The translations under genes and the position numbers were made by a program. This document shows positions 1-8,976 of a DNA stretch of 64,000 bases, in pieces (position 1 is the stretch's first letter; each line of letters begins with the position of its first letter). The stretch is from positions 682,001 through 746,000 of the forward strand of contig OZ123195.1 in assembly GCA_964204605.1 (NCBI GenBank), written 5' to 3'. A model generated the notes under the pieces. The model saw only the letters and a program-made list of their open reading frames with translations, ran no database searches and was not told where the DNA came from. The DNA comes from UBA961 sp014191195 (GTDB lineage Bacteria > Bacteroidota > Ignavibacteria > Kapaibacteriales > UBA961).

Positions 1-197
1 GCATCTGCAATCATTAATGCATCTTTATTATGGCCAGTTTCTATACAATAATGTACTAAAGCTTCTAAAATATCAGCGGGAGGCAATGAACCAATTCCAG
101 ATTCTAATACTTTTCTGCTCTTCTCTAATGCATCTTTTAATATAGATGCATCAGGATCGTGCATGAAGCCTTCTTGTTCAAAATTTGGATCGCTCAT
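1..197 (-). CDS. N-terminal fragment of an unidentified helical protein
   Basis: Open frame of 65 codons that starts at the ATG at 197 and runs off the left edge, so only the N-terminus is seen. It begins MSDPNFEQEG and continues as amphipathic helix with the block PPADILEALVHYC followed by a second helix with TGHNKDALMIADA. Paired helices of this kind with a small-residue turn resemble the start of a TPR array, but no diagnostic motif is complete. No signal peptide is visible, so it is probably cytoplasmic. There is no clear Shine-Dalgarno sequence upstream. It lies downstream of the metal-uptake-like operon on the same strand, separated by a strong hairpin at 264-311, so it is probably a separate transcription unit. 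Function unknown. Confidence 0.6.
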   Translation of the reverse strand, partial: MSDPNFEQEGFMHDPDASILKDALEKSRKVLESGIGSLPPADILEALVHYCIETGHNKDALMIAD

Positions 198-263
198 TTT
201 TAAGGATAATAAAGGGTTATTATTGTTGCAATGTTACGAGTACGATGTGAATTTACCAAAGAA

Positions 264-311
264 AAGTAGTTAACTGTACATATCACATAGCATATCTACA
301 GTTAACTTCTT
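264..311 (-). terminator. Hairpin terminator of the lipoprotein/TonB receptor operon
   Basis: Two 15-base arms (264-278 and 297-311) are inverted repeats with one mismatch around an 18-base loop. Each arm contains the palindrome GTTAAC. On the minus strand the stem is followed by TTCTTT, giving a modest U-rich tail. The position, about 90 bases past the stop of the lipoprotein gene and before the next minus-strand start, fits a transcription terminator. The long loop and interrupted T run leave a protein-binding site as an alternative. Confidence 0.6.
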
Positions 312-399
312 TATTTAACATTATATAAAACTTACAATGTAGATTATCTCTACAGATATCAACTTTCTAAACAATGTATATGCGTATAACTATAAATTC

Positions 400-972
400 T
401 TATCGTAAAGAAATTGGAAAGTCTATTTCTATATCAGTTTCTGCGCTTCTGTTAATTCCATCTTTGGGCGAATCATCATAATGTGATAATACAACATTTA
501 ACAAACCAATACCTTGATTTGATATAGGTGAATCTATTGTAAATAATAAACCTATTGGTAAACTTTTAGAATCTTTGTCTAAAATTGAAACAATAAGTGA
601 ATTTATTGTTGACGAAGGTGTATAAAAGAACTGATGCTCATCTGCTAATTCAATAATCTCATTGGTAATATTTTCTATCGGATTTTTGGATTTATTATAT
701 AATGTGATAGATCCATTATATTTTTTTCCTTTTGCTAATCGTAAAGTATCAGATATAGTAGGATTATTACCTCCAGGACCATCTAAATCACTCCAAGTCG
801 AAATTATAGTGTCTTGAGGATTACTTTGATTCACTAATGTAATAATAACATCAGTAGCATAATCATGTTCATTAACTGGTGGTTTTACAGGATCTGTCTT
901 TTTACATGATGAAAATAAAAACAGTACTAAACATAGTGAGAATATATATATGCTCATTCTAATAAATTTCAT
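400..972 (-). CDS. Surface or periplasmic lipoprotein paired with a TonB receptor
   Basis: Start chosen at the ATG at 972 (190 residues), not the upstream in-frame ATG at 1014. AAGGA lies about 9 bases before it, and the protein then begins with a clean lipoprotein signal: MKFIR, a hydrophobic stretch, then the lipobox FSSC at residues 21-24. The mature part is mainly beta-type sequence, with DTLRLAKGKKYNGSITLYNK in the middle and a DDSPKDGIN segment near the end. No domain is recognised by eye. It begins 14 bases after the stop of the TonB-dependent receptor, so the two are co-transcribed. Lipoproteins beside TonB receptors often help bind the ligand at the surface, but that role is inferred from context only. 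Confidence 0.75.
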   Translation of the reverse strand: MKFIRMSIYIFSLCLVLFLFSSCKKTDPVKPPVNEHDYATDVIITLVNQSNPQDTIISTWSDLDGPGGNNPTISDTLRLAKGKKYNGSITLYNKSKNPIENITNEIIELADEHQFFYTPSSTINSLIVSILDKDSKSLPIGLLFTIDSPISNQGIGLLNVVLSHYDDSPKDGINRSAETDIEIDFPISLR

Positions 973-986
973 AATAGTTTCCTTTT

Positions 987-3362
987 TTATAGTAGTGAAA
1001 ATGAATAAGAACATCTAAATGTTAGATTAAATCCTTGATCAGCAGAGAAATATCGATATCTAGAGAGATAATCCCTATAATCTGAATTGAATATATTGTT
1101 TACACTCATTGTGCATGAAATATACCTATCATATCCTGTATGTATTGTGCCACCAAAAGAGATATTATAAAGTTGATATCCCAATGGGGGATTTGCATAA
1201 TCTAAATCAGGCGCAAATCTATCTTGTGTGCTTACGAATAAACAACCAAATTCAGCAAAAGTATCATGAAAAATAGAAAGAAAATCTTGCTTATGTACAT
1301 GAATATTAGCCTGATACCTATTAGCTGGAATTTGGAACAATGGTGAATTGTTTGTTTTATCATCACCCTTTGTAATTGTAGTCTGAACTGTAACTTTGGA
1401 CCAATCATTCATATGATACTCTGCCATTAATTCTAAACCATATATAATAGCTTTTGTTTGAGAATATCTAAAAGTAGGAAAGGTACCTCTAACAGTTACA
1501 GTTGGAAATTCTTTGTCTGGTAACATTACTATATAATTATCAAACCACATTGAATATATACTACATTCAGCATGAAAATCTGGTTCACTATAGATAGTAT
1601 TGATATCCATGCTGAAGGATTGTTCTTTTTTAAGACTAATATCTCCAATCTCAAATTGCGCAGTTCCATGATGTATATCATTGCTGAACAATTCATTTAT
1701 CTGTGGTGCTCTCCATGCAGTTCCAAAATTTATCGTGCATTGTATATTTGTGTCATATTGCCATAGAGCACCAGCAGCACCAGAAAAACCAAAAAAATAA
1801 AGTGATGTATCTTGAATTTTTCTTATTGGGGTATTTAATGCTGGAACGTCAATATTCTTCTTATCATATCGAATTCCTATATTATAAATCATAGATTTAT
1901 CTATATAATTTGCTAATAGATAAGAGCCAATATTTACTGATGTATAATCAGGAATTAATAATACTTTTCCTGAGCGTACATTATTTTGATCCTGAAAAGA
2001 ACATCCAAATGTAGAAGTAAGATGATGGATTGGTTGTTGTATCTTGAATTTGATATCTAGTGATTGCGTTACCAGTTGAAGCTTCATAGCCGGTATTGCC
2101 AGCGCTTCATTTAATGCATTAACTGAATCTTTAGGAATACGCAAATTATGAGCATCAAATTCTTTTCTATCATTAAATTGCCAGCCATGAATTATTTCTG
2201 CATTAATATTCTCAGATAAAGGAATAGACATAGAATTTGCCCATAAATCATGGGCAATATATTGTTTGGGATTAGCAATAGCATATGAAAATTCATATTC
2301 TTTTAATGGTTTTCCTCTTTCTATAGCCAGCAATAAATCACTTAAATTAGAAATATGGCTTCCCTTAAAAATTCCTAATTCAGAAGTAAAAGTCGAAAAT
2401 CTACTCTTAACAATTATTCCATTATTATGAGTATATGATGTAGAAATAAAAGCATTCTTTTCTGTAAATGCAGTATTACCTAATACATAAGAAGCAGCCT
2501 CCATATCACCTGCTTTTCGAACACTTCCTTGAACTTTTAATGATAATACTCCACTATACAAAGAAATTGCTCCATCTAGTGAGCCCGACAAAGAGCCTTG
2601 TCGATTATTGGACATCAAATTAGAACTAATAATACCCTTTAACCCAGCAGTATCCATCATTGAAGGCGGTTCAACTTTGATCATTCCGCCCATTGCTCCA
2701 GGGCCATATTCTACTCCAGCTGCTCCTTTAAGAATGTGTATAGAACCTATTGATAATATATCAATCTCAGGAGCATGTTCAGCACCCCACTGTTGTCCTT
2801 CTTGTGCTATTCCATCATTGGATATTAAAAGCCTTTGACTATGTAAACCTCTTAACACAGGCTTCGAAATTGAAGACCCAGTTTGAATAGTTGTTATTCC
2901 AAGTTGTCCATTTAAACTTTCACCTAGGGTTTGCCCTCTATGTTCATCTAATTCTTTAGAGGAAATTACTTTAATTTGTTGTGTTGCAGTTCCATATACA
3001 GTATTTCTATCTGCATTAACAGTGATCTTATTGGCCTGATAAAGTTTTATTTCTTTTAAAACAATTGTTATGGTTGTATCATCACCTGGTAATAAAGTAT
3101 CTTGAACGGGAACATAACCTGGATAACTTGCCTTAAGTGAATATGTGGCTGTTTTAGATACCGTCAACCAACCTAATCCGTTTATATCAGTTCTTATACC
3201 TTTGGTACCAATAAGTACTGATACCTGAGATAATGCTTTGTTAGCTAATCCTTTTTCTAGTTGAGTTACAATTGATATTATTCTCATATTCTGAGCATAT
3301 ATATCACTAGCAAAACATAGAAATAAGATTACCCACAAGCATAAATATGCACGTGAAAACAT
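987..3362 (-). CDS. TonB-dependent outer-membrane receptor, probably for a metal
   Basis: 791-residue outer-membrane receptor that would import a ligand using energy from ExbB/ExbD/TonB. Order: signal peptide (1-23, ending IYAQ), carboxypeptidase-regulatory-like beta domain (about 30-105), plug domain (about 125-232) with PVLRGLHSQRLLISNDG and GQQWGAEHAPEID, then a beta barrel to the C-terminal aromatic strand ending YSFSLL. The plug wording after VLRG resembles the ZnuD-like group of metal receptors; no residue proves zinc, copper or another substrate. It sits between a small His/Cys-rich secreted protein (48 bases upstream) and a lipoprotein (14 bases downstream), which supports metal acquisition by context. 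Zur- or Fur-type control would be expected, but no operator was identified. Confidence 0.85.
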   Translation of the reverse strand: MFSRAYLCLWVILFLCFASDIYAQNMRIISIVTQLEKGLANKALSQVSVLIGTKGIRTDINGLGWLTVSKTATYSLKASYPGYVPVQDTLLPGDDTTITIVLKEIKLYQANKITVNADRNTVYGTATQQIKVISSKELDEHRGQTLGESLNGQLGITTIQTGSSISKPVLRGLHSQRLLISNDGIAQEGQQWGAEHAPEIDILSIGSIHILKGAAGVEYGPGAMGGMIKVEPPSMMDTAGLKGIISSNLMSNNRQGSLSGSLDGAISLYSGVLSLKVQGSVRKAGDMEAASYVLGNTAFTEKNAFISTSYTHNNGIIVKSRFSTFTSELGIFKGSHISNLSDLLLAIERGKPLKEYEFSYAIANPKQYIAHDLWANSMSIPLSENINAEIIHGWQFNDRKEFDAHNLRIPKDSVNALNEALAIPAMKLQLVTQSLDIKFKIQQPIHHLTSTFGCSFQDQNNVRSGKVLLIPDYTSVNIGSYLLANYIDKSMIYNIGIRYDKKNIDVPALNTPIRKIQDTSLYFFGFSGAAGALWQYDTNIQCTINFGTAWRAPQINELFSNDIHHGTAQFEIGDISLKKEQSFSMDINTIYSEPDFHAECSIYSMWFDNYIVMLPDKEFPTVTVRGTFPTFRYSQTKAIIYGLELMAEYHMNDWSKVTVQTTITKGDDKTNNSPLFQIPANRYQANIHVHKQDFLSIFHDTFAEFGCLFVSTQDRFAPDLDYANPPLGYQLYNISFGGTIHTGYDRYISCTMSVNNIFNSDYRDYLSRYRYFSADQGFNLTFRCSYSFSLL

Positions 3363-3410
3363 CTTTAACTCTAATAATGTAAACTACTTAATGAATTATT
3401 AAACTATTAA

Positions 3411-3758
3411 TTAAGCAGTATAAGGGGGAGCCCTAGATTGTTTTTGTAAGATACAAAAAGCGTAGAATTGAGAGGGGGAAGTATGGGGATATTGTACAGG
3501 TGAAAATTCTAAAATCGTTTGATTATTATGAATTGTCAAAAATCCAGGACTATATGAAATATCACATAAAGCACAATGTACATGATTTGATACACTAGTT
3601 GAATCATGAGCATATTCAATACCATATATGTGTATCTTTTCAATTTTTGTGTTACATAAAACAAAATCGTGTGTATGCATAATTGCAGACACTTGAGATA
3701 ATACCATAATCACAGAAAGGATTATAATATGTATGTGTTTTATTGTTTTCATGTACAT
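3411..3758 (-). CDS. Small secreted His/Cys-rich protein, probable metal binder
   Basis: 115 residues. An N-terminal hydrophobic stretch (about 8-25) is a likely signal peptide. The mature part carries a ligand-rich series: H28, H30, C35, H43, H51, H59, H61, C62 and C65, including the compact HVHCALCD. This pattern suggests a periplasmic or surface metal-binding protein. It is the first gene of a three-gene operon with a TonB receptor and a lipoprotein. Two in-frame starts are close together (ATG at 3758 and 3752); the second gives MKTIKHIH. The first follows the T tract of the upstream gene's terminator without a gap, so a separate promoter has little room. No family name is assigned; the metal role is inferred. 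Confidence 0.7.
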   Translation of the reverse strand: MYMKTIKHIHIIILSVIMVLSQVSAIMHTHDFVLCNTKIEKIHIYGIEYAHDSTSVSNHVHCALCDISYSPGFLTIHNNQTILEFSPVQYPHTSPSQFYAFCILQKQSRAPPYTA

Positions 3759-3792
3759 AAAAAAGGCTCTCTTTATCTAAAAAGAGAGCCTT
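3759..3792 (-). terminator. Intrinsic terminator after the E2 acyltransferase gene
   Basis: A perfect 12-base inverted repeat (3763-3774 with 3781-3792) and a 6-base loop. Read on the minus strand it is AAGGCTCTCTTT, loop, AAAGAGAGCCTT, then TTTT, giving a six-T tract. It lies 9 bases past the E2 stop codon. The T tract touches the ATG at 3758 of the next gene. Confidence 0.85.
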
Positions 3793-3800
3793 ATTGTTAT

Positions 3801-5546
3801 TTATAAATCTATTGTAGACGCATTCATTTTACTTAAACCTTGGCAAATTTCTTTTAAACAAGAGGATGCCAATACGCCATCTATAACTCTATGATCATAT
3901 GTAATTGATATATACAACATATGACGTATAGCTATCATGTCTTCTCCATTAACTTCTACCACAACAGGACGTTTTTGAACGGCATATATACCGATGATAG
4001 CGGTTTGTGGTTGATTAATTACTGGAGTACCAAATAAGGAGCCCCATGCACCCATATTGGTCATAGAAATCGTTCCACCAGTAATCTCATCAGGTGATAA
4101 TTTTTTAGTACGAGCTCTTTGTGCTAAATCATTAATTGAACGAGAAATACCAGAAAGATTCATGGTATCAGAACCTTTTATTACAGGAACAATTAAATTC
4201 CCATCAGGTAATATTGTTGCAAAGCTAAGATTAACTTTTTTATGACGAATAACGTTTGTGCCATCAACGCTTACATTAATAAGCGGATACTTTTTAACCG
4301 CATCCACAATTGCTTTTACAAAAAATGGAGTTAATGTTAACTTGAATCCTTCTTTCTTTTCAAATGCAGATTTATTTATTTCTCTAAAATGAACCAATTG
4401 GGTGACATCAGCTTCTCCCACACTTGTAACATGTGGTGAAGTTTGTTTTGATTTTATCATATGATCAGCAATGATCTGTCTGACTCTATCCATAGGAATG
4501 ATTTCAACATCATTACCCCAATTCTTACCAGATACTTGCACTGGTGCTACAGAAGGAACGGAAGCACTTTGCTGTATAGTAGCTGGAATTGGCATTGGAG
4601 CAGGTGGAACAACTACTGTACTTTGAATAACTGTAGTTCCAGAAGATCTATTGGCAATATGCAGTAGGATATCAGCTTTAGTAACTCTACCTTCTAGTCC
4701 ACTTCCTTTGATTAATTCTAATTCCTGTAAACTAACTCTTTCTACTTCTGCAATTGAACGAACTAATGGAGAGTAAAATCGAGAGCCACTTTGTCTAGGT
4801 ATATCAATTATAGGTGTAGCAACTTCTTCGGTATGAACAATTGATTGAGGTACAATACTTGGTGCTTGAACAGATACTGCAGCTGGTGCAGGTGCAACTA
4901 TAGGATTGGATTGATTGCTTACAGTAACTGTGCCAGAAGAAATGAGTGCAATCACTGTTCCAACTTCTACAGTATCGCCTTCTTGAGCTTTTAACTCTGA
5001 TAAAGTGCCGGCAACTGGAGATGGAACCTCTGTATCAACTTTATCAGTTGATATTTCCAATAAAATTTCATCTCGCTCAATTGTATCACCTGGTTTCTTT
5101 AACCAACGTAATACTTTTCCTTCCTGGATAGATTCACCCATTTTAGGCATCACAACTTCAGTAATATTTCCTGAGTTATTTAAAGAAATTATGCTTGGGC
5201 TAGGTACGGAAATTTCAACAATAGGTTTTTCATCTACTTTTGAAGGTTCTGTAACTATAGGCTTTTCTATAACTGGAGCAGGAGTTGAATGAACAATAGC
5301 GGCTGAAGATTCAGTTTCTAATTGAGCAATCACTTTACCAACTTCTACTGTATCGTTTTCTTGGGCTAAAAGTGCAGTGAGAATACCAGCCGTTGGAGAT
5401 GGAACTTCTGTATCTACTTTGTCGGTCGATATTTCCAGAATGATTTCGTCGCGCTCAACATTATCGCCTGGTTTTTTTAACCAACGCAAAATTTTGCCTT
5501 CCTGAATGGATTCGCCCATTTTTGGCATCACGACGTCAACTTTCAT
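3801..5546 (-). CDS. Dihydrolipoamide acyltransferase (E2) of a 2-oxoacid dehydrogenase
   Basis: 581-residue E2 core that transfers an acyl group from lipoyl-lysine to CoA. Visible order: lipoyl domain 1 (about 4-76, lipoyl Lys43 in STDKVDTEVPSP), Pro/Val/Ser-rich linker, lipoyl domain 2 (about 130-203, Lys169), second linker, peripheral subunit-binding domain (about 258-296), catalytic domain (about 345-581) with the active-site DHRVIDG at 551-557. The MPKMGESIQEG lipoyl signature is common in 2-oxoglutarate and branched-chain E2s, so the substrate stays open. No E1 or E3 gene is nearby. TAAGGAG lies 10 bases before the start, one of the best ribosome-binding sites here. The two lipoyl domains are almost identical in protein but differ clearly in base composition. 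A terminator follows the gene. Confidence 0.93.
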   Translation of the reverse strand: MKVDVVMPKMGESIQEGKILRWLKKPGDNVERDEIILEISTDKVDTEVPSPTAGILTALLAQENDTVEVGKVIAQLETESSAAIVHSTPAPVIEKPIVTEPSKVDEKPIVEISVPSPSIISLNNSGNITEVVMPKMGESIQEGKVLRWLKKPGDTIERDEILLEISTDKVDTEVPSPVAGTLSELKAQEGDTVEVGTVIALISSGTVTVSNQSNPIVAPAPAAVSVQAPSIVPQSIVHTEEVATPIIDIPRQSGSRFYSPLVRSIAEVERVSLQELELIKGSGLEGRVTKADILLHIANRSSGTTVIQSTVVVPPAPMPIPATIQQSASVPSVAPVQVSGKNWGNDVEIIPMDRVRQIIADHMIKSKQTSPHVTSVGEADVTQLVHFREINKSAFEKKEGFKLTLTPFFVKAIVDAVKKYPLINVSVDGTNVIRHKKVNLSFATILPDGNLIVPVIKGSDTMNLSGISRSINDLAQRARTKKLSPDEITGGTISMTNMGAWGSLFGTPVINQPQTAIIGIYAVQKRPVVVEVNGEDMIAIRHMLYISITYDHRVIDGVLASSCLKEICQGLSKMNASTIDL

Positions 5547-5699
5547 CTAATGTACTCCTTACAGCGTATTTTTCAAATAGAATCACATTAATAACATGTA
5601 CACCAAATTAGCGAAATTCCGTAGATTTACCAATGTGAGAAATGATAATCAGATAAATAGTAAAGAAATAATTTTTACTACAAATCAATTCCATCAAAT

Positions 5700-6374
5700 A
5701 TGATAGACACAATAATAGATGACAATGATCTAACCGAAGAGAATTCCGAACCTTTATTGATAGGGATTACTGGTGGGATTGGATCTGGAAAAACCTCTGT
5801 AGGTACTTTGTTCGCACAATCTGGATATATTGTATTAAATGCTGATAATCTTGCAAAAGAAATTATGGAGCAGAATACAGACATTCAATCTAAATTACTT
5901 TCAACTTTTGGTAAAGAATCAATTCTACAGAATGGTGAAATTGATTTTTCTTTTATATCTTCTATTGTATTTGCAGAAGGAAATACCCATCTTTTAAAAG
6001 AACTAAATGAAATTGTTCATCCACCCTTATTAGAAAGACTATTCAATGATGCTATGAAAGCAGCCGAGCAAGGAGCTGAGTTGATTTGTATTGATATGGC
6101 ACTTTTGTTTGAGGCTGGTTTAGAGTTTGGTTTTGATTATATTGTTGGCATTGTAGCTGATCAAAAGATTAAAGTTGGTAGAGTTCAAGAAAGATCTCAT
6201 TTATCAGAACAAGATATTCTAAGAAGAATGAAGCATCAAATTGATGATCAAGAGCTTATCAATAAAGCAGACTTTATAATTGATAATAATGGTTCTTTTG
6301 ATGATCTTGAACAGTCTGTGAATTTTCTTCTTTCATTTATACCCTTTCTTCCAAATAATAAACATGAAGAATAA
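5700..6374 (+). CDS. coaE: Dephospho-CoA kinase
   Basis: 224 residues. Phosphorylates the 3'-hydroxyl of dephospho-CoA, the last step of CoA synthesis, in the cytoplasm. The P-loop GGIGSGKT is at 25-32, followed by the adenylate-kinase-like region with LNADNLAKEIM, the VHPPLLERL segment and LLFEAGLEFGFD, all typical of CoaE. The start at 5700 gives an acidic N-terminal extension of about 18 residues before the first strand; no later ATG precedes the P-loop, so the extension is probably real unless a TTG at about residue 20 is used. It is divergent from the E2 gene across 153 bases and is followed after 12 bases by pssA, so the two are likely co-transcribed. Confidence 0.93.
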   Translation: MIDTIIDDNDLTEENSEPLLIGITGGIGSGKTSVGTLFAQSGYIVLNADNLAKEIMEQNTDIQSKLLSTFGKESILQNGEIDFSFISSIVFAEGNTHLLKELNEIVHPPLLERLFNDAMKAAEQGAELICIDMALLFEAGLEFGFDYIVGIVADQKIKVGRVQERSHLSEQDILRRMKHQIDDQELINKADFIIDNNGSFDDLEQSVNFLLSFIPFLPNNKHEE

Positions 6375-6386
6375 GCACATTTTTCT

Positions 6387-7151
6387 ATGAGAATTACACG
6401 TTCAATCATTCCAAATTTATTTACCTTAGCTAATTTGTTCTCAGGTTTTACTGCCATTATTCATATTTCCGATGGTAATTATGATAGGGCTGCAATTTGT
6501 ATCTTTATTGCTGGAATATTTGATGCTTTAGATGGAATGATGGCTAGGTTAACGAAATCTACAAGTGAATTAGGAGTTGAGTTAGACTCATTATGTGATG
6601 CTGTTTCCTTTGGATTAGCTCCTTCTTTTATGTTATATAAAAGTATGATGTTTGAATGGAATTCTACAGGAGTTCTCATTGCTTCATTACCTGTTTTAGC
6701 TGGTGTTTATAGGCTAGCAAGATTCAATGTTCAGCTTAAAGGTTTTGAGGATAAGTTGTTTTTTAGTGGAATGCCAATTCCGGCAAGTGCTGTTACTTTA
6801 GTTTCATATATTGTTTTCTTTTTGCCACTACATATTATTCCCGATCGTTTTAATGTAATTAGCACTACTCTAATCATAGTAATTGTTTCTTTGGCTATGA
6901 TAAGTACAATAAAATATGATAATCTTCCAAGACCAAGCATTAATTTGTTAAAATCTCGACCCATTTTTTCATTGCTTGTTTGCTCAGGTTTTATAGGATC
7001 TTTACTCAGTAAAGGAGTTTTGATTTTCCCAAGTATGTTATTATATCTTGTTGTTGGGGGAATCAGATATATCCATTCTATATTTTCAGAAAAGTCTACT
7101 TATCATGAAAGTGATACCCTTGAAGATCCTGATGAAAATCCTTTCGATTAA
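6387..7151 (+). CDS. pssA: CDP-diacylglycerol-serine O-phosphatidyltransferase
   Basis: 254-residue integral membrane enzyme that makes phosphatidylserine from CDP-diacylglycerol and serine, the precursor of phosphatidylethanolamine. The full CDP-alcohol phosphotransferase motif is present, with D46, D49, G50, A53, R54, G63, D67 and D71. The flanking text (RSIIPNLFTLANLFSG, then DAVSFGLAP, then YRLARFN) is specific to the PssA branch. Several membrane helices follow. The tail is acidic. It follows coaE by 12 bases. Its stop codon overlaps by 4 bases the stop of the convergent TPR gene, so the two transcripts must cross. Confidence 0.93.
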   Translation: MRITRSIIPNLFTLANLFSGFTAIIHISDGNYDRAAICIFIAGIFDALDGMMARLTKSTSELGVELDSLCDAVSFGLAPSFMLYKSMMFEWNSTGVLIASLPVLAGVYRLARFNVQLKGFEDKLFFSGMPIPASAVTLVSYIVFFLPLHIIPDRFNVISTTLIIVIVSLAMISTIKYDNLPRPSINLLKSRPIFSLLVCSGFIGSLLSKGVLIFPSMLLYLVVGGIRYIHSIFSEKSTYHESDTLEDPDENPFD

Positions 7152-8968
7152 TGTACATCACCCCTTAGTCTACGGATTATATCTCTCGATCTTTTTACAT
7201 ACATAGAATTAGGATATCTCACTAAAATATCAGTAAAAGATATAATAGCCTTTTCTTTATCCCCTTGAATAATATTCATCTCTCCAATTGTATACAGTAC
7301 TTTATCTGTTCGAATACTTTCTGGATACAGTATCAAAAAACTGGAATATTCCTCAATTGCTTTGTTAATATTTTTCAATTTAGAATAAACTTCAGCAACT
7401 TTAATCTGTCTTAATTCTGATAAATCACCCTCAGCAGTAATCTTTTTAAATTCTGGTATAGCTTCAGAATATTTCCTCATTCTTTCATAATACTCTGCTT
7501 TTGCAAATATGATTAAGTCTGATACATATTGTTTGTTCTCTTCAATAAACAATAATCGTTCAAGAGCATCATTAGCAATATCAGATTCTGGTTTTCCAGA
7601 AATTGGTAATAAAAGCACAATAGCAGAATCTATATTGCCTTCAAAATACATCATTTCAGCTAAAATAAACTGAGATCTATCGGTTTCATTTTGATCAAGA
7701 GATGCTTTGTTGATATTAAGTAGAAGTATCTCTTTTGCTTGAGTACTATTATTCTCTTTAATCAATAATAATGCAAGTTCATTAGCAGCCAGCACTGAAA
7801 TCGAATTATGAGCATATCCTTGGATAATCTGTTCTAATGTTTTTTTTGCAGAAACATTATCATCCAAAAAATTACTTTGTAATTGAGATTTTCTTAAAAG
7901 ACATTCACCTGCAATGGCTGTATATGGGGATGATTGTACAATATCATCATATTTACTTATGATATAAAGTATGTCATCTTTTGGGATAGAATCTGGAAAT
8001 GTTTTTTTAAGAATAGTTAATTTTTGCTCTAAAACTGTAGCATAACCAAAAATTGCTTTTGAATAAAATGGTGAAGTTTTACCTAGATCTATTAACAAAG
8101 AATAGGCTTCATTTGCAATATCTAATATTCCATCTTTATTACATATATCCGCAAAATCAACTATATCTCTTCCTTTTGAACCAAACAATTTCTCAGTTTT
8201 CTTCACCAAAGACAGAGCTTTATCATATTGTCTTGTTTCCCTTAAAAACCACTGATATAATTTATATAATGCATATGAATGTTGTAATTCAGCCTGTTTA
8301 GAAAGTTGTTTATCAATATGTCCGATTGATTCAACTGTGGTTAAATATGCAGAAAGCCTACCCTGAACTAAAGCATAATTTTGATTGAGTGAGAATAGTT
8401 CTAATACCTCTTTTGTGCCAGATTCATAATCTTTGATTAAAGCATATAACTGAGATAATTCATCTGAATATAATCCTAGTTGATTCTTAAGTAGTTCTTT
8501 TCCTCTTTTATAGGTTAGAATTGCATTGTTGCCTGATTGAGCATCTGTTTGATACTTTCCAACTAATCGGATTGCATTATCTTTTACTATATCGTTGGGA
8601 AGTTTTGACACTAATTGTAAAGATTGCTCCCAATATGTATTGCTTTTTTCAGTAAAACCCGATTTTTTAGCAATATATGAACATAAAGAAAAGTGTTCTA
8701 TAGTTGGAAATCGAGCTGTAAACTCTTCTATAATTGGTAGTAATTCTGGAAATCTTTGTAAACTTTGTAAAGTTCTAGAAACGCCGTATAGATAGTCACT
8801 ATTTATATTAACCTTGGCATATAATTCCTGATATAAACGAGCAGCATTCTTTGCATCACCAGATTTCTCATAACTAATTGCTAATGTGTATACTTCATCA
8901 TTATTAACTTTTTGCGCTTGTAGTTGACATGTAAAACACAGGAGAAATACTAAAATACATTGTATCAT
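7148..8968 (-). CDS. Secreted TPR-repeat protein, last gene of the DUF1800/DUF1501 operon
   Basis: 606 residues. Signal peptide MIQCILVFLLCFTCQLQAQ, so it is exported, probably to the periplasm. The rest is helical with repeated TPR-like units, clearest at the C-terminus (EYYERMRKYSEAIPEFKKI, then SKLKNINKAIEEYSSFL, then GDKEKAIISFTDIL), in the style of tol-pal or BamD-like scaffold TPRs. It starts 8 bases after the lipoprotein gene and closes a five-gene minus-strand operon. TPR proteins act as scaffolds; its partner is presumably one of the operon's envelope proteins, which is inference. It ends inside the 3' end of pssA. Confidence 0.8.
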   Translation of the reverse strand: MIQCILVFLLCFTCQLQAQKVNNDEVYTLAISYEKSGDAKNAARLYQELYAKVNINSDYLYGVSRTLQSLQRFPELLPIIEEFTARFPTIEHFSLCSYIAKKSGFTEKSNTYWEQSLQLVSKLPNDIVKDNAIRLVGKYQTDAQSGNNAILTYKRGKELLKNQLGLYSDELSQLYALIKDYESGTKEVLELFSLNQNYALVQGRLSAYLTTVESIGHIDKQLSKQAELQHSYALYKLYQWFLRETRQYDKALSLVKKTEKLFGSKGRDIVDFADICNKDGILDIANEAYSLLIDLGKTSPFYSKAIFGYATVLEQKLTILKKTFPDSIPKDDILYIISKYDDIVQSSPYTAIAGECLLRKSQLQSNFLDDNVSAKKTLEQIIQGYAHNSISVLAANELALLLIKENNSTQAKEILLLNINKASLDQNETDRSQFILAEMMYFEGNIDSAIVLLLPISGKPESDIANDALERLLFIEENKQYVSDLIIFAKAEYYERMRKYSEAIPEFKKITAEGDLSELRQIKVAEVYSKLKNINKAIEEYSSFLILYPESIRTDKVLYTIGEMNIIQGDKEKAIISFTDILVRYPNSMYVKRSRDIIRRLRGDVH

Positions 8969-8976
8969 ATACGATA

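Noticed and set aside
2608..2838. Plus-strand open frame within the TonB receptor gene
   Set aside because: Antisense shadow of a well-supported coding region; no family features.
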